From the NCBI RefSeq assembly GCF_001263415.1, contig NZ_LGTE01000003.1, positions 62,001-126,000 on the forward strand: a DNA stretch of 64,000 bases, given 5' to 3'. The notes under the pieces were generated by a model. That model ran no database searches and was not told the DNA's origin. It saw only the letters and a list, made by a program, of their open reading frames with translations. Of the stretch, positions 44,821 to 54,160 are shown piece after piece. Both the position numbers and the translations under genes were made by a program. Every line of letters begins with the position of its first letter. The stretch's first letter is position 1. Source of the DNA: Thermincola ferriacetica. GTDB lineage: Bacteria; Bacillota; Thermincolia; Thermincolales; Thermincolaceae.

Positions 44821-47800
44821 CTATTTATAGATTACCTCTATCCTGTAGCCGGCAGGCAGCGCCTGATCAGAAGCATTATGAGTGGCTCCGCCATAAAACC
44901 AGATCATTACCTTATGTTTATCCTTTCTAAAGGTTACATTAAAGAAGTTTGCTCCCGGCATCGGCGCTTCGGAGGCCAGGGTCCAACCTTGGGCCGCCAG
45001 TTCAGTTTTATAGAAGTTCCAAACGGTATCCCCTATATGGTCTGGACGACGGTTGGAAATAACCACTTTGCCACCAACCAGGAATTCATCGGGCATCCAG
45101 GACTCCCCCGCCCACAGCGAAGCATCCTGCGGTTGGGTCCACTGGGTATAGACAACGTCGCCAACGGTTTTGCGGTAAAGGGGGATGTCTGCCGGAACCG
45201 TCTCTGCAAACATTATGTTATGAGCCTCACGGTGACAGGCTGCGCACTGTCTATTACCGGTACTGAGAGCTCCTACTACAGCAGGCTGAGTACTGGCGTG
45301 GCAGGTATCACAGGTCCAGGATTTTGCCTGCCCTGTTACAGGATCGGTTTGTGTTTTCGGGTTATTTAAGTGTTCTTGGGTCAGGCTGTTAATATGGCAG
45401 GTGGTACAATTGGCATCTAGCGCTGTCGTAACGTGCATTTCTTCATGGCCTGATGTCGGGCCATGGCAGGCGGAACAATTGGTTTGCCGATTGTAAATGG
45501 CTTGTTGTACAGTCTCCTTGGTACTCTGGTGACAGGTGTTACAATCATAGGGTACCAGCGTCACGGGGTCCGCATATTTGGGGTGTTCAACAGTCAAATT
45601 CCGGTCATGGCATTTTTCACAGTCGGCGCTCACATCGGCCGTATGAATCACATTAATATCCCCGTGTGCAGGAATCTTATAACTGTAGGTAGGATTGTGG
45701 CAGAATTCACATTCATATTTTTCCAGAACAGAACCGTCACTATGAGTCTGCCATGTCGGGTGGCAGAAAGCGCAATCCTGAAGGGGTTCATTGTCACCGT
45801 GGCAGCCAAAACAGTTGTTCATGGGATGAACAACCGGATACCCCGCATGGCATTGCTTACAATTGTTAGGCTCAGACGGCGGCAATGGAGGCCCGATAAG
45901 TTCTCCGGTCACCTCAACAGCGCCGGAGGCCTGAGCAGCCTTATAGTACCCTATGACAGAAGATGCATCTATTGTATATTTAAGAGTACCTGTTACCAGC
46001 CGACCGTTTTCGTAGACATTCAAAACAACGGAATCTGCACCTGCCGATATCTTTTCATAAGAACGCAGGGTCTTCCAAACCTGGTTATTGGCATCGAAAA
46101 CCTTTAATGTCACATAGGAATCCTCAGATACATTATAAGAAATGGTTGTCGTGGTTTGGCCTGTAGACAAATCAATTGTTTGTGGGGTTGCCTTAACATT
46201 GGTGATTTGGGGTGGCACTGCTGCCTGGAAAGCCAGTTCCGAGGAGCCTGCTTTACCGAAACTGTCAGTAGCGCTTATTTTAATGATATAGTCCCCGGTT
46301 AAAACTAAATTACCCCCATTGTCCCTGGTATCCCAGGTTAAGGAGTAGTAGCCTCCTGCAGTTTTTGTCTCTGACGGGAAGTCACGGACTACTTGCAGGG
46401 TTTCCGATTTTAATATTTGGGCACTAACGGTGGCCGGTTCACTCAGGGTATACCTGAAAGTAGCCTGATAACCTACCTTGGCCACAGTGGGGGCTACTAT
46501 TATGTCATTGATGGCCGGCGCCCCGGATTCTACCGTGACAGTTCCCTTATAAATGCTCCTGAATGTCTCAACCATAGGGCTTACTGCTTCTATCTGGTAT
46601 GTATAGAACCCATCCTTAACAGGTTGACCGCTATTGTCTTTTCCGTCCCAGGTAATAGTCCGGGAGCCAAATGGTACATTTTTTTCGGAAATAGTCCTTA
46701 CCGGAAGGGAACCATTCATAATAGTAACAGTTATGTTAGCGTCACTGGACAAATCAAACTTAAAAGTGGCACTGCCCTGCGCCGGGTCATATGGCTCCGG
46801 CGTATGGGTTGCATTGCTGATAACCGGCAAATATCCGGCCGTTACAGTACCACTGACTTGACCGGTAAGACCGGTACTGTCAACAGCGCTGACAGTTACG
46901 GTATAAATTCCTTCGTCAACAAAGTTGTTGGCCTCATTTTTACCGTCCCAGGAAACTCCGTTACTACCGGCATTCTGGGATTTAGCGGTGATAATTTTCC
47001 TGACCAGTAAGTCTCCTTGATAGACATTTACGGATACCATAGCATTTTCACTTAAGTTGTACCTTATGGAAAGAACACCGGCAGCGCCCAATTTGTATGG
47101 CTCGGGACTCAATGTAAGGTCAGTTATTTTGGGTGCGCCTTTCTCCACTGTAACCGTTCCTTTGGCCGTGCTGCAGAAGGTATCCACCACTGCGCTCTGC
47201 GCCTTTATCTGGTAAATGTAAGAACCGTCAGCCACAACGTTTCCGTTATCGTCTTTACCATCCCATATAACGGAATTGACACCGGAGCCCCTTTGCTGCT
47301 TATCAACGATTGTCCTCACCGGCACACTGCCGTTCAGTATTTGCGCAGTTACCAATGCATCGTTAGACAAAGTATAGGAAACAGTAGCCTGATTATTTGT
47401 CGGGCCAGTGGGGTCAAAAACAACCGGGGCAACGGAAAGGTTGCTGATAGTCGGTTGAAAACCTGCCTTAAAGTTTACTGTCCGGTCCCCGGAAGATTTG
47501 CCGGAATTATCTACTGCATTAATAACAACCGAGTAAGAGCCTTCAGGTATATAATTAGTATTATCAAATTTTCCATCCCAGGAACTGCTGTTGTAGCCAG
47601 CCTTTTTGGGGGCATTTTCCAAAATAGTCTTGACAACATTTCCGCCGCTATCGTAAACCTTCATGGTAACGGCAGCATCTTCGCTCAACGTATACCTTAT
47701 GCTCATGGTGGAACCCGCAATTTTAAACAGGTCAGAACTAAGAGAAAAATCAGTCACCTTGGGCGGATCTTTCTCTACAGTCACATAAGCCCTATAGGCG

Positions 47801-48489
47801 CTGTTGAAACTGCTGACCAAAGGACTTTCAGCATAAATCTGGTACATATAAGTCCCATCGGCAGCGAAACTGCCATCGCCCAGTTTACCGTCCCAGGTTA
47901 CGCTGTAAGTCCCGGCGTCTTGCGTCACGTTACTGGCGATAGTCCTGACCGGCACATAATTCTTGAGAATAGATATAGTAACTTTGGCATTACTGGTTAA
48001 CGTATAATTTAGGGCCCACTGTTGACCAGCGCTTGGATTAAAAGGATCCGGGTCGTCAGTTACCCCGGTAATACCAGGGCTACGGGCAGCCAGTACAGTC
48101 TTTTCTGCCGAGCCAATGGTCGCGCCGCCGGCGTCCTTTGCTGTAACCACGATTTTATAATTACCGTCGGGAACCAGGACATTGTTGGCATCCTTTCCAT
48201 CCCAGGTCTGGTAGTTGGTTCCGGCATACTTATACACATTGTTTAAAACCGTCCGTACCTTCTCCCCCGATTCTTTAAACACGTCGATAGTCACATAAGA
48301 ATTTTCACCCAAGGTATATACGATATTGGCATTAGACCCTAGTTTAATCGGGTCAGGACTGATAGACAGCGAAATCTCCCCCACAGCCGTAGCAATGGAA
48401 ATGCCGGCTATGGCCACAAGTACAGCAAGAACCAATATTACTACTTTTTTTGAACCATTGTTTCCTACTTTGCCAATTAATTGAATCAT
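44821..48489 (-). CDS. Decaheme c-type cytochrome with long FlgD-Ig stalk
   Basis: 1222 residues. A signal/TM helix (about 15-35) is followed by about nine FlgD-like Ig modules up to residue 860 (repeated TVSWDGKxxxxxxVxDGTY and VTAGYLPVISN-type linkers). Ten CxxCH motifs lie between residues 877 and 1086 (CKQCH, CFGCH, CAFCH, CEFCH, CEKCH, CNTCH, CSACH, CTTCH, CDTCH, CAACH). A 130-residue C-terminal globular domain without hemes (VPADIPLYRKTVGDVVYTQW ...) closes it. The stalk could carry the heme head through the wall. Strong start (GAGGAGGTTAAAGTT). The closing domain is not one I recognise and might bind a partner or substrate. Confidence 0.92.
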   Translation of the reverse strand: MIQLIGKVGNNGSKKVVILVLAVLVAIAGISIATAVGEISLSISPDPIKLGSNANIVYTLGENSYVTIDVFKESGEKVRTVLNNVYKYAGTNYQTWDGKDANNVLVPDGNYKIVVTAKDAGGATIGSAEKTVLAARSPGITGVTDDPDPFNPSAGQQWALNYTLTSNAKVTISILKNYVPVRTIASNVTQDAGTYSVTWDGKLGDGSFAADGTYMYQIYAESPLVSSFNSAYRAYVTVEKDPPKVTDFSLSSDLFKIAGSTMSIRYTLSEDAAVTMKVYDSGGNVVKTILENAPKKAGYNSSSWDGKFDNTNYIPEGSYSVVINAVDNSGKSSGDRTVNFKAGFQPTISNLSVAPVVFDPTGPTNNQATVSYTLSNDALVTAQILNGSVPVRTIVDKQQRGSGVNSVIWDGKDDNGNVVADGSYIYQIKAQSAVVDTFCSTAKGTVTVEKGAPKITDLTLSPEPYKLGAAGVLSIRYNLSENAMVSVNVYQGDLLVRKIITAKSQNAGSNGVSWDGKNEANNFVDEGIYTVTVSAVDSTGLTGQVSGTVTAGYLPVISNATHTPEPYDPAQGSATFKFDLSSDANITVTIMNGSLPVRTISEKNVPFGSRTITWDGKDNSGQPVKDGFYTYQIEAVSPMVETFRSIYKGTVTVESGAPAINDIIVAPTVAKVGYQATFRYTLSEPATVSAQILKSETLQVVRDFPSETKTAGGYYSLTWDTRDNGGNLVLTGDYIIKISATDSFGKAGSSELAFQAAVPPQITNVKATPQTIDLSTGQTTTTISYNVSEDSYVTLKVFDANNQVWKTLRSYEKISAGADSVVLNVYENGRLVTGTLKYTIDASSVIGYYKAAQASGAVEVTGELIGPPLPPSEPNNCKQCHAGYPVVHPMNNCFGCHGDNEPLQDCAFCHPTWQTHSDGSVLEKYECEFCHNPTYSYKIPAHGDINVIHTADVSADCEKCHDRNLTVEHPKYADPVTLVPYDCNTCHQSTKETVQQAIYNRQTNCSACHGPTSGHEEMHVTTALDANCTTCHINSLTQEHLNNPKTQTDPVTGQAKSWTCDTCHASTQPAVVGALSTGNRQCAACHREAHNIMFAETVPADIPLYRKTVGDVVYTQWTQPQDASLWAGESWMPDEFLVGGKVVISNRRPDHIGDTVWNFYKTELAAQGWTLASEAPMPGANFFNVTFRKDKHKVMIWFYGGATHNASDQALPAGYRIEVIYK

Positions 48490-48581
48490 AACTTTAACCT
48501 CCTCCCCCTTTCCTCAAATTTTGCACTGCATAATACCTCCTTTCATTTCGTTCTATAGCAGTTGCCCAAAGGTGCAACTTA

Positions 48582-49316
48582 CTACCAACTTTTACCTTTC
48601 ATAGTTGAATTAGATTGCAAGTCAACCAAAAGGAGGGCGGGGTCAACAAATGATTGAGCACTTTTAATAGCAAAATGAAGGTGGGGACCGGTGCTCCGGC
48701 CTGTATTTCCTGACCACCCTATCAGAGTCCCGGTGTTTACCGCGGTTCCATCTTTAATAGGTGCCCAATCACTTAGGTGGCCGTAATATGTAGTTAACCC
48801 GTTATTGTGAACGATGTATACATATTTGCCCAAACCTCCATCTCCCTGATCTCCCTTAAAAACTACACCGTTATATGAGGCTATAATCGGCGTCCCTATC
48901 GGAACAGCAATGTCTAATGCCCGATGCTTTTTACCTTCCCGGTCTTCATAAAAAGTAGAAGTGATCACGGGGTCTATTCCAGCCACCGGCCATAAAAACA
49001 CAGAACGTTTTTTGCTAAAAGTCTGTTCAGATAGTCGCTGGTTTGAGATAAGTTCTGTTATTTGGCTTTCAATCTTGGGCTTATGACGATTCGTAAATTT
49101 TTTGATACGAGAACTAATTAACCCCTGCTGCAATCCGTGTGGTAGTTGCTCCATTGCAGTCGTAAGGTACCCTTCCCTAGATCGAAGTGCATCGTCCCTG
49201 GTTCTTTGGACCGTCCCCAAGCCGGTCATAACAACATCAAAATTTAAAATACCGGTAAAAGGCAGGAACAGAAATATGACCAGAATTGCAGATACTAATT
49301 TGTAATTTACTGGCAT
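48582..49316 (-). CDS. M23-family peptidase (LytM-type endopeptidase)
   Basis: 244 residues. N-terminal membrane/signal helix (about 8-30), a helical region (about 35-105), then the M23 domain. Zinc ligands are visible in KHRALDIAVPIG (HxxxD) and GPHLHFAIK (HxH), with the intervening TYYGHLSDW histidine. The family cuts peptidoglycan peptide cross-bridges. It sits between the 8-heme and 10-heme cytochrome genes on the same strand, 37 bp after the former. Local wall remodelling to let large cytochromes through is an attractive explanation, but is inference. Confidence 0.88.
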   Translation of the reverse strand: MPVNYKLVSAILVIFLFLPFTGILNFDVVMTGLGTVQRTRDDALRSREGYLTTAMEQLPHGLQQGLISSRIKKFTNRHKPKIESQITELISNQRLSEQTFSKKRSVFLWPVAGIDPVITSTFYEDREGKKHRALDIAVPIGTPIIASYNGVVFKGDQGDGGLGKYVYIVHNNGLTTYYGHLSDWAPIKDGTAVNTGTLIGWSGNTGRSTGPHLHFAIKSAQSFVDPALLLVDLQSNSTMKGKSW

Positions 49317-49353
49317 AAGCTATTCCTCTCCTGTCAAAGGCCAATTATTGAGT

Positions 49354-51222
49354 TTACTGCGGCCCGTGGGCAGCCGCCACAGGGGAACCGCCGTGGCAGG
49401 AACTGCAATACTGCGTATCGGTCGCAGCATGCCCGGGAATATCGTATACAAAACCGGCAACAATACCGTATAATTCAGTTTCATTGTTATGACAACTTGT
49501 ACAGAATCGCCGTTCATTGGCAGGATCCCAGGTATCCCCTTGTGATAAAAACTGTCTACCCTTGTTATGGCCAAGTTTTTCCCGCAGCATTTTTAAGTTA
49601 GAGGAACCGTGCGTATTGTGGCAGTCGGAGCAGGCCAAATGGCCGTTCAGGTAACTGCCGTCCTCGGCCTTGATGGTATGCCGGGAAGGTTGTTTATAAT
49701 AGGTTGCTATATCAGAAGCGTTAGAACCGTCATGACATCGCAGGCACAGGCTGTAATCCTCGGGAGTTCCTTTGCTTGTATGCCATTTTCGGTAATTGTA
49801 CATAACGTACGTTACTCTGGGGTCATCTTTGATAGTAGAAAGATGACAGTTTTCACACAATGCTTCCTCGGTACTGTTCGGAAGATACGGATTAGTGGGG
49901 TCATTATGTTCGTAATAGTAATAATCCATTAATAAATCGGGGTTTTCTTCAGTCAGGGTCAGATGGGGGTTATGACAGCCTGCACAGGCACTTGGGCCGG
50001 CTGTCCCCTCTATGCTCATCCGAAAATTATGGTTGTTCGCCGCAGGCCAATTTTGGGGAAGCGGTGCGGCGGTACCATCATGGCAGGCGTTGCAATAGTC
50101 ATCTATTATTGGGGCCTGAGCATCTATAGGCCGGCTTAGCTTAGGATCCTGAGCGCGATGCGGTCGGTGGCAGTTCACACATGTATTCACATTTAAAGTA
50201 TAATTGCCATGTGGGTTCTCATATACCGTAGCGCCGGTAGTCTGGAATTCCCATACCCTGGGATACACGGGGTTTCCGGCAGCATCCTTTAACAGGGGGT
50301 TCACCGACACCCGGTACTTTGTATACGGCCTGAGAAGTGCATTAGGTTGAAAGATAATTTCATAATAGGGATCGCCGTATACCGTAGTATAAACAGCGCT
50401 GTAAACCGTACCGTACACTGTCTCCCCTGTCGTTCCTCCCACCTCAGCAAGGCTTATGGCTGTCCGCATGGTTTCGGCGTCCATTGGGTATTTCTCAACC
50501 AAATATACTCTTGCCAAAACATCCAAGGGCACCTGGGTCATATCTTCGGGAGGACTGAAATCGGGCAGAATTACCGGGCGGGTCGTATCCAGAATAAAAG
50601 AACAGTTTGGTGCAGTTGTCACGTTGCCTGCCTTATCTACCGCCGTGGCATATACCGTATGTTGGCCCTCGGGAAGGGTCTGGTCGAAATAAAACCAATT
50701 ACCAAGCAGATCCGAACGCACCGTGGCCTGTTTACCGTAAACAAAAACCGTAACATCAGTTTCCGGTTCCGTCCTGCCTTCGATTAAAGGCAAATTAACG
50801 TAGGAACCGTTGACCGGTTTGGTAATAGTTAACTCTGGCGCCGTCACATCCACTTGAAAATTAACCCTATTGGAGATACCCACATTGCCACCCGAATCCG
50901 TCGCCGTGGCATAAAGGCTGTGGGTACCTTCCCCAACACTGACCGCATTGAAAGTCCAGTTGCCACTACTGTCCGGAACAGTGGACCCTTGCCATACATC
51001 ATCTATATATACATCAACCGTAACGGTTGTTTCTGTCGAACCTAAAATACTCACGGAAGTAGTATTTAAAGCCTGTCCTTCAACAGGACTGGTAATATTA
51101 ATCATAGGGGGTATTGCCGCAACAGCAAGTTGGTGAATGGGAAGCGGTACTGCTATTGTAACAAAGGCAAGGGCTGTTATGGTCAAAAGCACGATCGGCT
51201 TAAGATGCAGGTGGTATTTCAT
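49354..51222 (-). CDS. Octaheme c-type cytochrome with Ig-like N-terminus
   Basis: 622 residues; ATG at 51222 chosen because an ATG two codons earlier abuts the GGGGG ribosome site. Signal peptide (about 1-35), two glucodextranase-like Ig repeats (SPVEGQALNTTSVSILGSTE, KPVNGSYVNLPLIEGRTE), and a Big_5-like domain. Eight CxxCH motifs follow between 348 and 606 (CVNCH, CNACH, CAGCH, CENCH, CLRCH, CSDCH, CTSCH, CSSCH). Several are followed by xPH or xTHG. The Big_5-to-heme junction (HGNYTLNVNTCVNCHRPH) closely resembles that of the 17-heme protein (HGNFDLTSELCATCHVTH), indicating shared ancestry. Confidence 0.92.
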   Translation of the reverse strand: MKYHLHLKPIVLLTITALAFVTIAVPLPIHQLAVAAIPPMINITSPVEGQALNTTSVSILGSTETTVTVDVYIDDVWQGSTVPDSSGNWTFNAVSVGEGTHSLYATATDSGGNVGISNRVNFQVDVTAPELTITKPVNGSYVNLPLIEGRTEPETDVTVFVYGKQATVRSDLLGNWFYFDQTLPEGQHTVYATAVDKAGNVTTAPNCSFILDTTRPVILPDFSPPEDMTQVPLDVLARVYLVEKYPMDAETMRTAISLAEVGGTTGETVYGTVYSAVYTTVYGDPYYEIIFQPNALLRPYTKYRVSVNPLLKDAAGNPVYPRVWEFQTTGATVYENPHGNYTLNVNTCVNCHRPHRAQDPKLSRPIDAQAPIIDDYCNACHDGTAAPLPQNWPAANNHNFRMSIEGTAGPSACAGCHNPHLTLTEENPDLLMDYYYYEHNDPTNPYLPNSTEEALCENCHLSTIKDDPRVTYVMYNYRKWHTSKGTPEDYSLCLRCHDGSNASDIATYYKQPSRHTIKAEDGSYLNGHLACSDCHNTHGSSNLKMLREKLGHNKGRQFLSQGDTWDPANERRFCTSCHNNETELYGIVAGFVYDIPGHAATDTQYCSSCHGGSPVAAAHGPQ

Positions 51223-51306
51223 AAGCATCCCCCTTTTGGCAGTGTTGTTGACAAAATACCGGAAAAGAAATTATAATTAAAAGATAAAGAAATTATATAA
51301 GTAAGG

Positions 51307-51388
51307 GCTAAGGTATTATGGGGGGCATAATACCTTAGCCAAATCCGGTTATTTCCCTGTAGAGCTAACAAAGTTATTTTGTTAGCTA
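51307..51388. other. Two consecutive hairpins after the hexaheme gene
   Basis: CTAAGGTATTATG / CATAATACCTTAG (51308-51338) and AGCTAACAAA / TTTTGTTAGCT (51363-51387) lie between the hexaheme and octaheme genes. On the minus strand neither is followed by a clear T-tract; on the plus strand the second is followed by ATTTTTTT. They could partly terminate or stabilise the upstream cytochrome mRNA, giving unequal output from one operon. Confidence 0.55.
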
Positions 51389-51393
51389 TTTTT

Positions 51394-53028
51394 TTACCAG
51401 TTGTGCTCCAGGCTGGTGTCAATACCGGTTGAACCACCGTGGGGCACGCCTGCAGTATTCCAGAAGAAGTCATTGTTCTTGAGCTGTTCAGCCTTGGAGT
51501 CAGTATGGCACTTCCAGCAAACTGCCATATTGGTGTACCGCTTCAAAGCAGAAGACGGGTTCTTATCGAGGAGGTAAGCTTTGGCAGTTGCTTGGTCAGT
51601 CTTACCGGCAGCAACAAGGCGGTCTACTGTCCAGTCATTGGCATCCTTCATAACAGTTACGTCAGTACCGTGAGCGAAGTGGCACTTCAGACAGGTGTAA
51701 CGGTCGTTGTTGGTGGTGTGCCGGAAGGCTGTAGTGTACATACCGGTACCGTTTACATAGTCTTTTCTGTTACCGGCAGATGCAGCCAGGTAGTCAACGT
51801 GGCAGGCGCCGCAGTACTTACCGATAGCGACACCGTATCCGGCTTCATCGTAAATATCGGGGTTGACCTTGGTGATGGCTACGCCGCCAAAATCCGCAAT
51901 TTTCTGCATAGGCATATCAATAATGGTGCCGTCTTTTTGCTTGGCAGGACCACCGAGTTTAACAACGTAAACGCGGGAGATATCAGCCCTGACAGCCAGG
52001 TTAACATCACCTTTGGCATAGGACAGGCCGTATTCAACCTCAATACCCTTCTCATTCAGTTCTTTGTTATTGGCATCCCAGAATGCAGTATAGTGAGGAG
52101 CGCTATAATAGGGATAGCCGTATAACCATGGAGTTTTATCCATTACATAAGAATAGGTCTTATCAGCATTTTGAACCTTCTTCATCAGAACGATTATAGG
52201 AGTGCCTGTAGTTTCCTGGGTGACACCAACTGCATCAGCAGTTGTCCTGTAGACAACAAAATCAGGTGAAGTTGCAGAAGCTTGAGGAAGCGCATCATAT
52301 ACAGAATCAGAAACCTTCTGTCCACCGTTAGCTATAGAAACTGTGGCCATGCCGTTGGGGTTGTAATGTAATAGACGATCACTGTAGGAACCGTGCGGGC
52401 TGTGGCAGGAAGCGCAATCGAACTTGTCGCCCCATGCGCCGTTATTGGTTCCGGTCTTCATTAAGTTACCGCCGGGAGCAAGAGCATGCTCAATGTATCC
52501 TTCAGCCAGGTGTACGGAGGCGTTGCCATCCATAGTTCCGCCGAAAGTACCTGCTGTCGGCAGACTGCCATCGATATTCTTGGTGGCAAATACGTTGTAG
52601 AAACCTAAAGTACCGTCATGGCAAGCTGTACATGTATTGTATACACCCATCTTGAACAACAGGTCTTTGGATGCGCCAGTATGGGTCTGGTGGCAGCTTG
52701 CACAGGAGTTGGTGTTGTTTTGGTACTCACCGTGCGTCCTCTGGGTACGCGGACCGGTGAAATCATTCATCAACATATTTTTGGACTTAATAACGTTGTA
52801 AGGGTCCTGGGCATTAGTGGGATTTTCTAACTCCACGCCATTACCGGTAGCGTTGGCGTTACCAGGCCCCAGATCAATTTCGTCACCGTCTGTCAGCGGT
52901 GCCGTGTAACTGGGCGCCCCCATGGTATCCGGGGTACCGTTAAGTCCCGAATAAGCAGCGAAGGCGCTGGTTGCTGCACCGAAAACAAACATCCCGGTGA
53001 GCAAAACAGTAAACAGCTTTTTCTTCAT
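51394..53028 (-). CDS. Hexaheme c-type cytochrome, OmcS-like motif order (nanowire candidate)
   Basis: 544 residues. A classical cleavable signal peptide (MKKKLFTVLLTGMFVFGAA...AFA) with no TM anchor or stalk means it should be released outside. Six CxxCH motifs between residues 109 and 508: CASCHQTHTG, CTACHDG, CASCHSPHGSY, CGACHVDYL, CLKCHFAHG, CWKCHTD. The order and the residues after each motif match those I recall for Geobacter OmcS (CxxCHxxH, CxxCH, CSSCHDPHGKY, CANCHTDIH, CLSCHRAHA, CNKCHA). It also has a long loop region between hemes 3 and 4. OmcS polymerises into conductive filaments. An NHL gene lies directly upstream in the operon. Filament formation is a hypothesis. Confidence 0.9.
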   Translation of the reverse strand: MKKKLFTVLLTGMFVFGAATSAFAAYSGLNGTPDTMGAPSYTAPLTDGDEIDLGPGNANATGNGVELENPTNAQDPYNVIKSKNMLMNDFTGPRTQRTHGEYQNNTNSCASCHQTHTGASKDLLFKMGVYNTCTACHDGTLGFYNVFATKNIDGSLPTAGTFGGTMDGNASVHLAEGYIEHALAPGGNLMKTGTNNGAWGDKFDCASCHSPHGSYSDRLLHYNPNGMATVSIANGGQKVSDSVYDALPQASATSPDFVVYRTTADAVGVTQETTGTPIIVLMKKVQNADKTYSYVMDKTPWLYGYPYYSAPHYTAFWDANNKELNEKGIEVEYGLSYAKGDVNLAVRADISRVYVVKLGGPAKQKDGTIIDMPMQKIADFGGVAITKVNPDIYDEAGYGVAIGKYCGACHVDYLAASAGNRKDYVNGTGMYTTAFRHTTNNDRYTCLKCHFAHGTDVTVMKDANDWTVDRLVAAGKTDQATAKAYLLDKNPSSALKRYTNMAVCWKCHTDSKAEQLKNNDFFWNTAGVPHGGSTGIDTSLEHNW

Positions 53029-53039
53029 TTTTTTCCCTC

Positions 53040-53079
53040 CTGATTGATTTTTTATATAACACCCCCAACCATCAATCAG
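53040..53079 (-). promoter_or_regulatory. Inverted repeat abutting the hexaheme ribosome site
   Basis: CTGATTGAT / ATCAATCAG arms (9 bp, perfect) end immediately before the GGAGGG ribosome site of the hexaheme gene. Placement suggests translational or mRNA-processing control, perhaps to raise output of the filament subunit relative to upstream genes. Confidence 0.45.
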
Positions 53080-53140
53080 ATATGAGCAGCCTGCTTCCCC
53101 CCTTTCTCTTTTATTCTGGGGTTGGGAGGGTTACCCCCTC

Positions 53141-54139
53141 TTATTCGTAAACAGCTATCCGCTGGTTGACAGTATCCGTTATCAATACCTCATCATTTTC
53201 GGTGATGAACAGTCCATTAGGCAAGCTAAACTGATCATTAGCTGAACCATTGCCGCCGAAAGTGAATACCTGGTTGCCCTCTCTGTCAAAGCCATGGACA
53301 AAATGGGTCAAGTTGCTGACTACATAGACGATGCCACGGGAATCAATTCCTATGCCGCGGGGATTAACGAATTGTGAGGGCCCCTTACCGTCCGGGGAAC
53401 CATTGATAATTCTTAAAAACTTTCCTTTTTTATCAAATACCTGTACCCGCTGGTTACCGGTATCGACCACGTAAATGTTGCCTTCTTTATCAGCGGTTAC
53501 GGCATTAGGGGCCCGTAATTCCCCTTCTTTGATGCCCATTTTTCCGATTTCCAGCAGTTTTTTCCCCTCCATGTCAAAAACATAAACCTTCGACTTAGTA
53601 ATATCGGTAACGTAAACTTTATTATCAATTATTCTTAAGCCGCCCGGGGTTTCAATAGTTTTCTCCGCAGGTTTTTTTTCCGCGAAATACTTTATAAACT
53701 TCCCTTTACTGTCATGCACCGAAATTCCACCATTATATAAATCCGCTACATAGACGTTGCCTTTATTATCCCCGGCTATTCCATAAGGAAACTGAAACTC
53801 GCCGGGGCCGTCCCCCTGTTTGCCAAATTTAAAGATGGGCGTACCACCGGTATCAAAAACCTGAACCCGGTGGTTGTTGGTGTCGGTCACATATATAAAC
53901 TGGCCGATTACAGCAACATCCATGGGCTTCTTCAGGGCTTCTTCGCCAAACCCCCCGTATATCATCCGGCTGAATTTAGGCGGCCCGTTAGGATCTACTA
54001 AAGCGGGAATTGCTTCCACCTCTACCTGATTGTAAAATAGGTAGCCGTATATGGCAGACACCGCCAGAAAAGTAAGCAGCATAAGGCTATACACCTTAGA
54101 CTTTTTAATAGTCCGTTTTACATTTGCCGCGTTTCCCAT
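53141..54139 (-). CDS. Membrane-anchored NHL-repeat protein upstream of hexaheme cytochrome
   Basis: 332 residues from the ATG at 54139 (GGAG 9 nt upstream); an in-frame ATG at 54154 has its site too close. N-terminal TM helix (about 15-35), then six NHL blades with repeats such as VYVADLYNGGISVHD, IYVVDTGNQRVQVFD and VLITDTVNQRIAVYE, forming a closed beta-propeller outside the membrane. It is in one transcription unit with the TPR and 12-heme genes upstream and the hexaheme gene downstream. I recall NHL genes beside omcS in Geobacter, which makes an assembly or secretion role for the filament plausible. Confidence 0.88.
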   Translation of the reverse strand: MGNAANVKRTIKKSKVYSLMLLTFLAVSAIYGYLFYNQVEVEAIPALVDPNGPPKFSRMIYGGFGEEALKKPMDVAVIGQFIYVTDTNNHRVQVFDTGGTPIFKFGKQGDGPGEFQFPYGIAGDNKGNVYVADLYNGGISVHDSKGKFIKYFAEKKPAEKTIETPGGLRIIDNKVYVTDITKSKVYVFDMEGKKLLEIGKMGIKEGELRAPNAVTADKEGNIYVVDTGNQRVQVFDKKGKFLRIINGSPDGKGPSQFVNPRGIGIDSRGIVYVVSNLTHFVHGFDREGNQVFTFGGNGSANDQFSLPNGLFITENDEVLITDTVNQRIAVYE

Positions 54140-54160
54140 CTGATTCAACTCCATTCCTGT

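Noticed and set aside
44878-48246. Long plus-strand ORFs opposite the decaheme cytochrome
   Set aside because: Mirror-frame artefacts of repeated Ig modules; compositions are repeated and unnatural.
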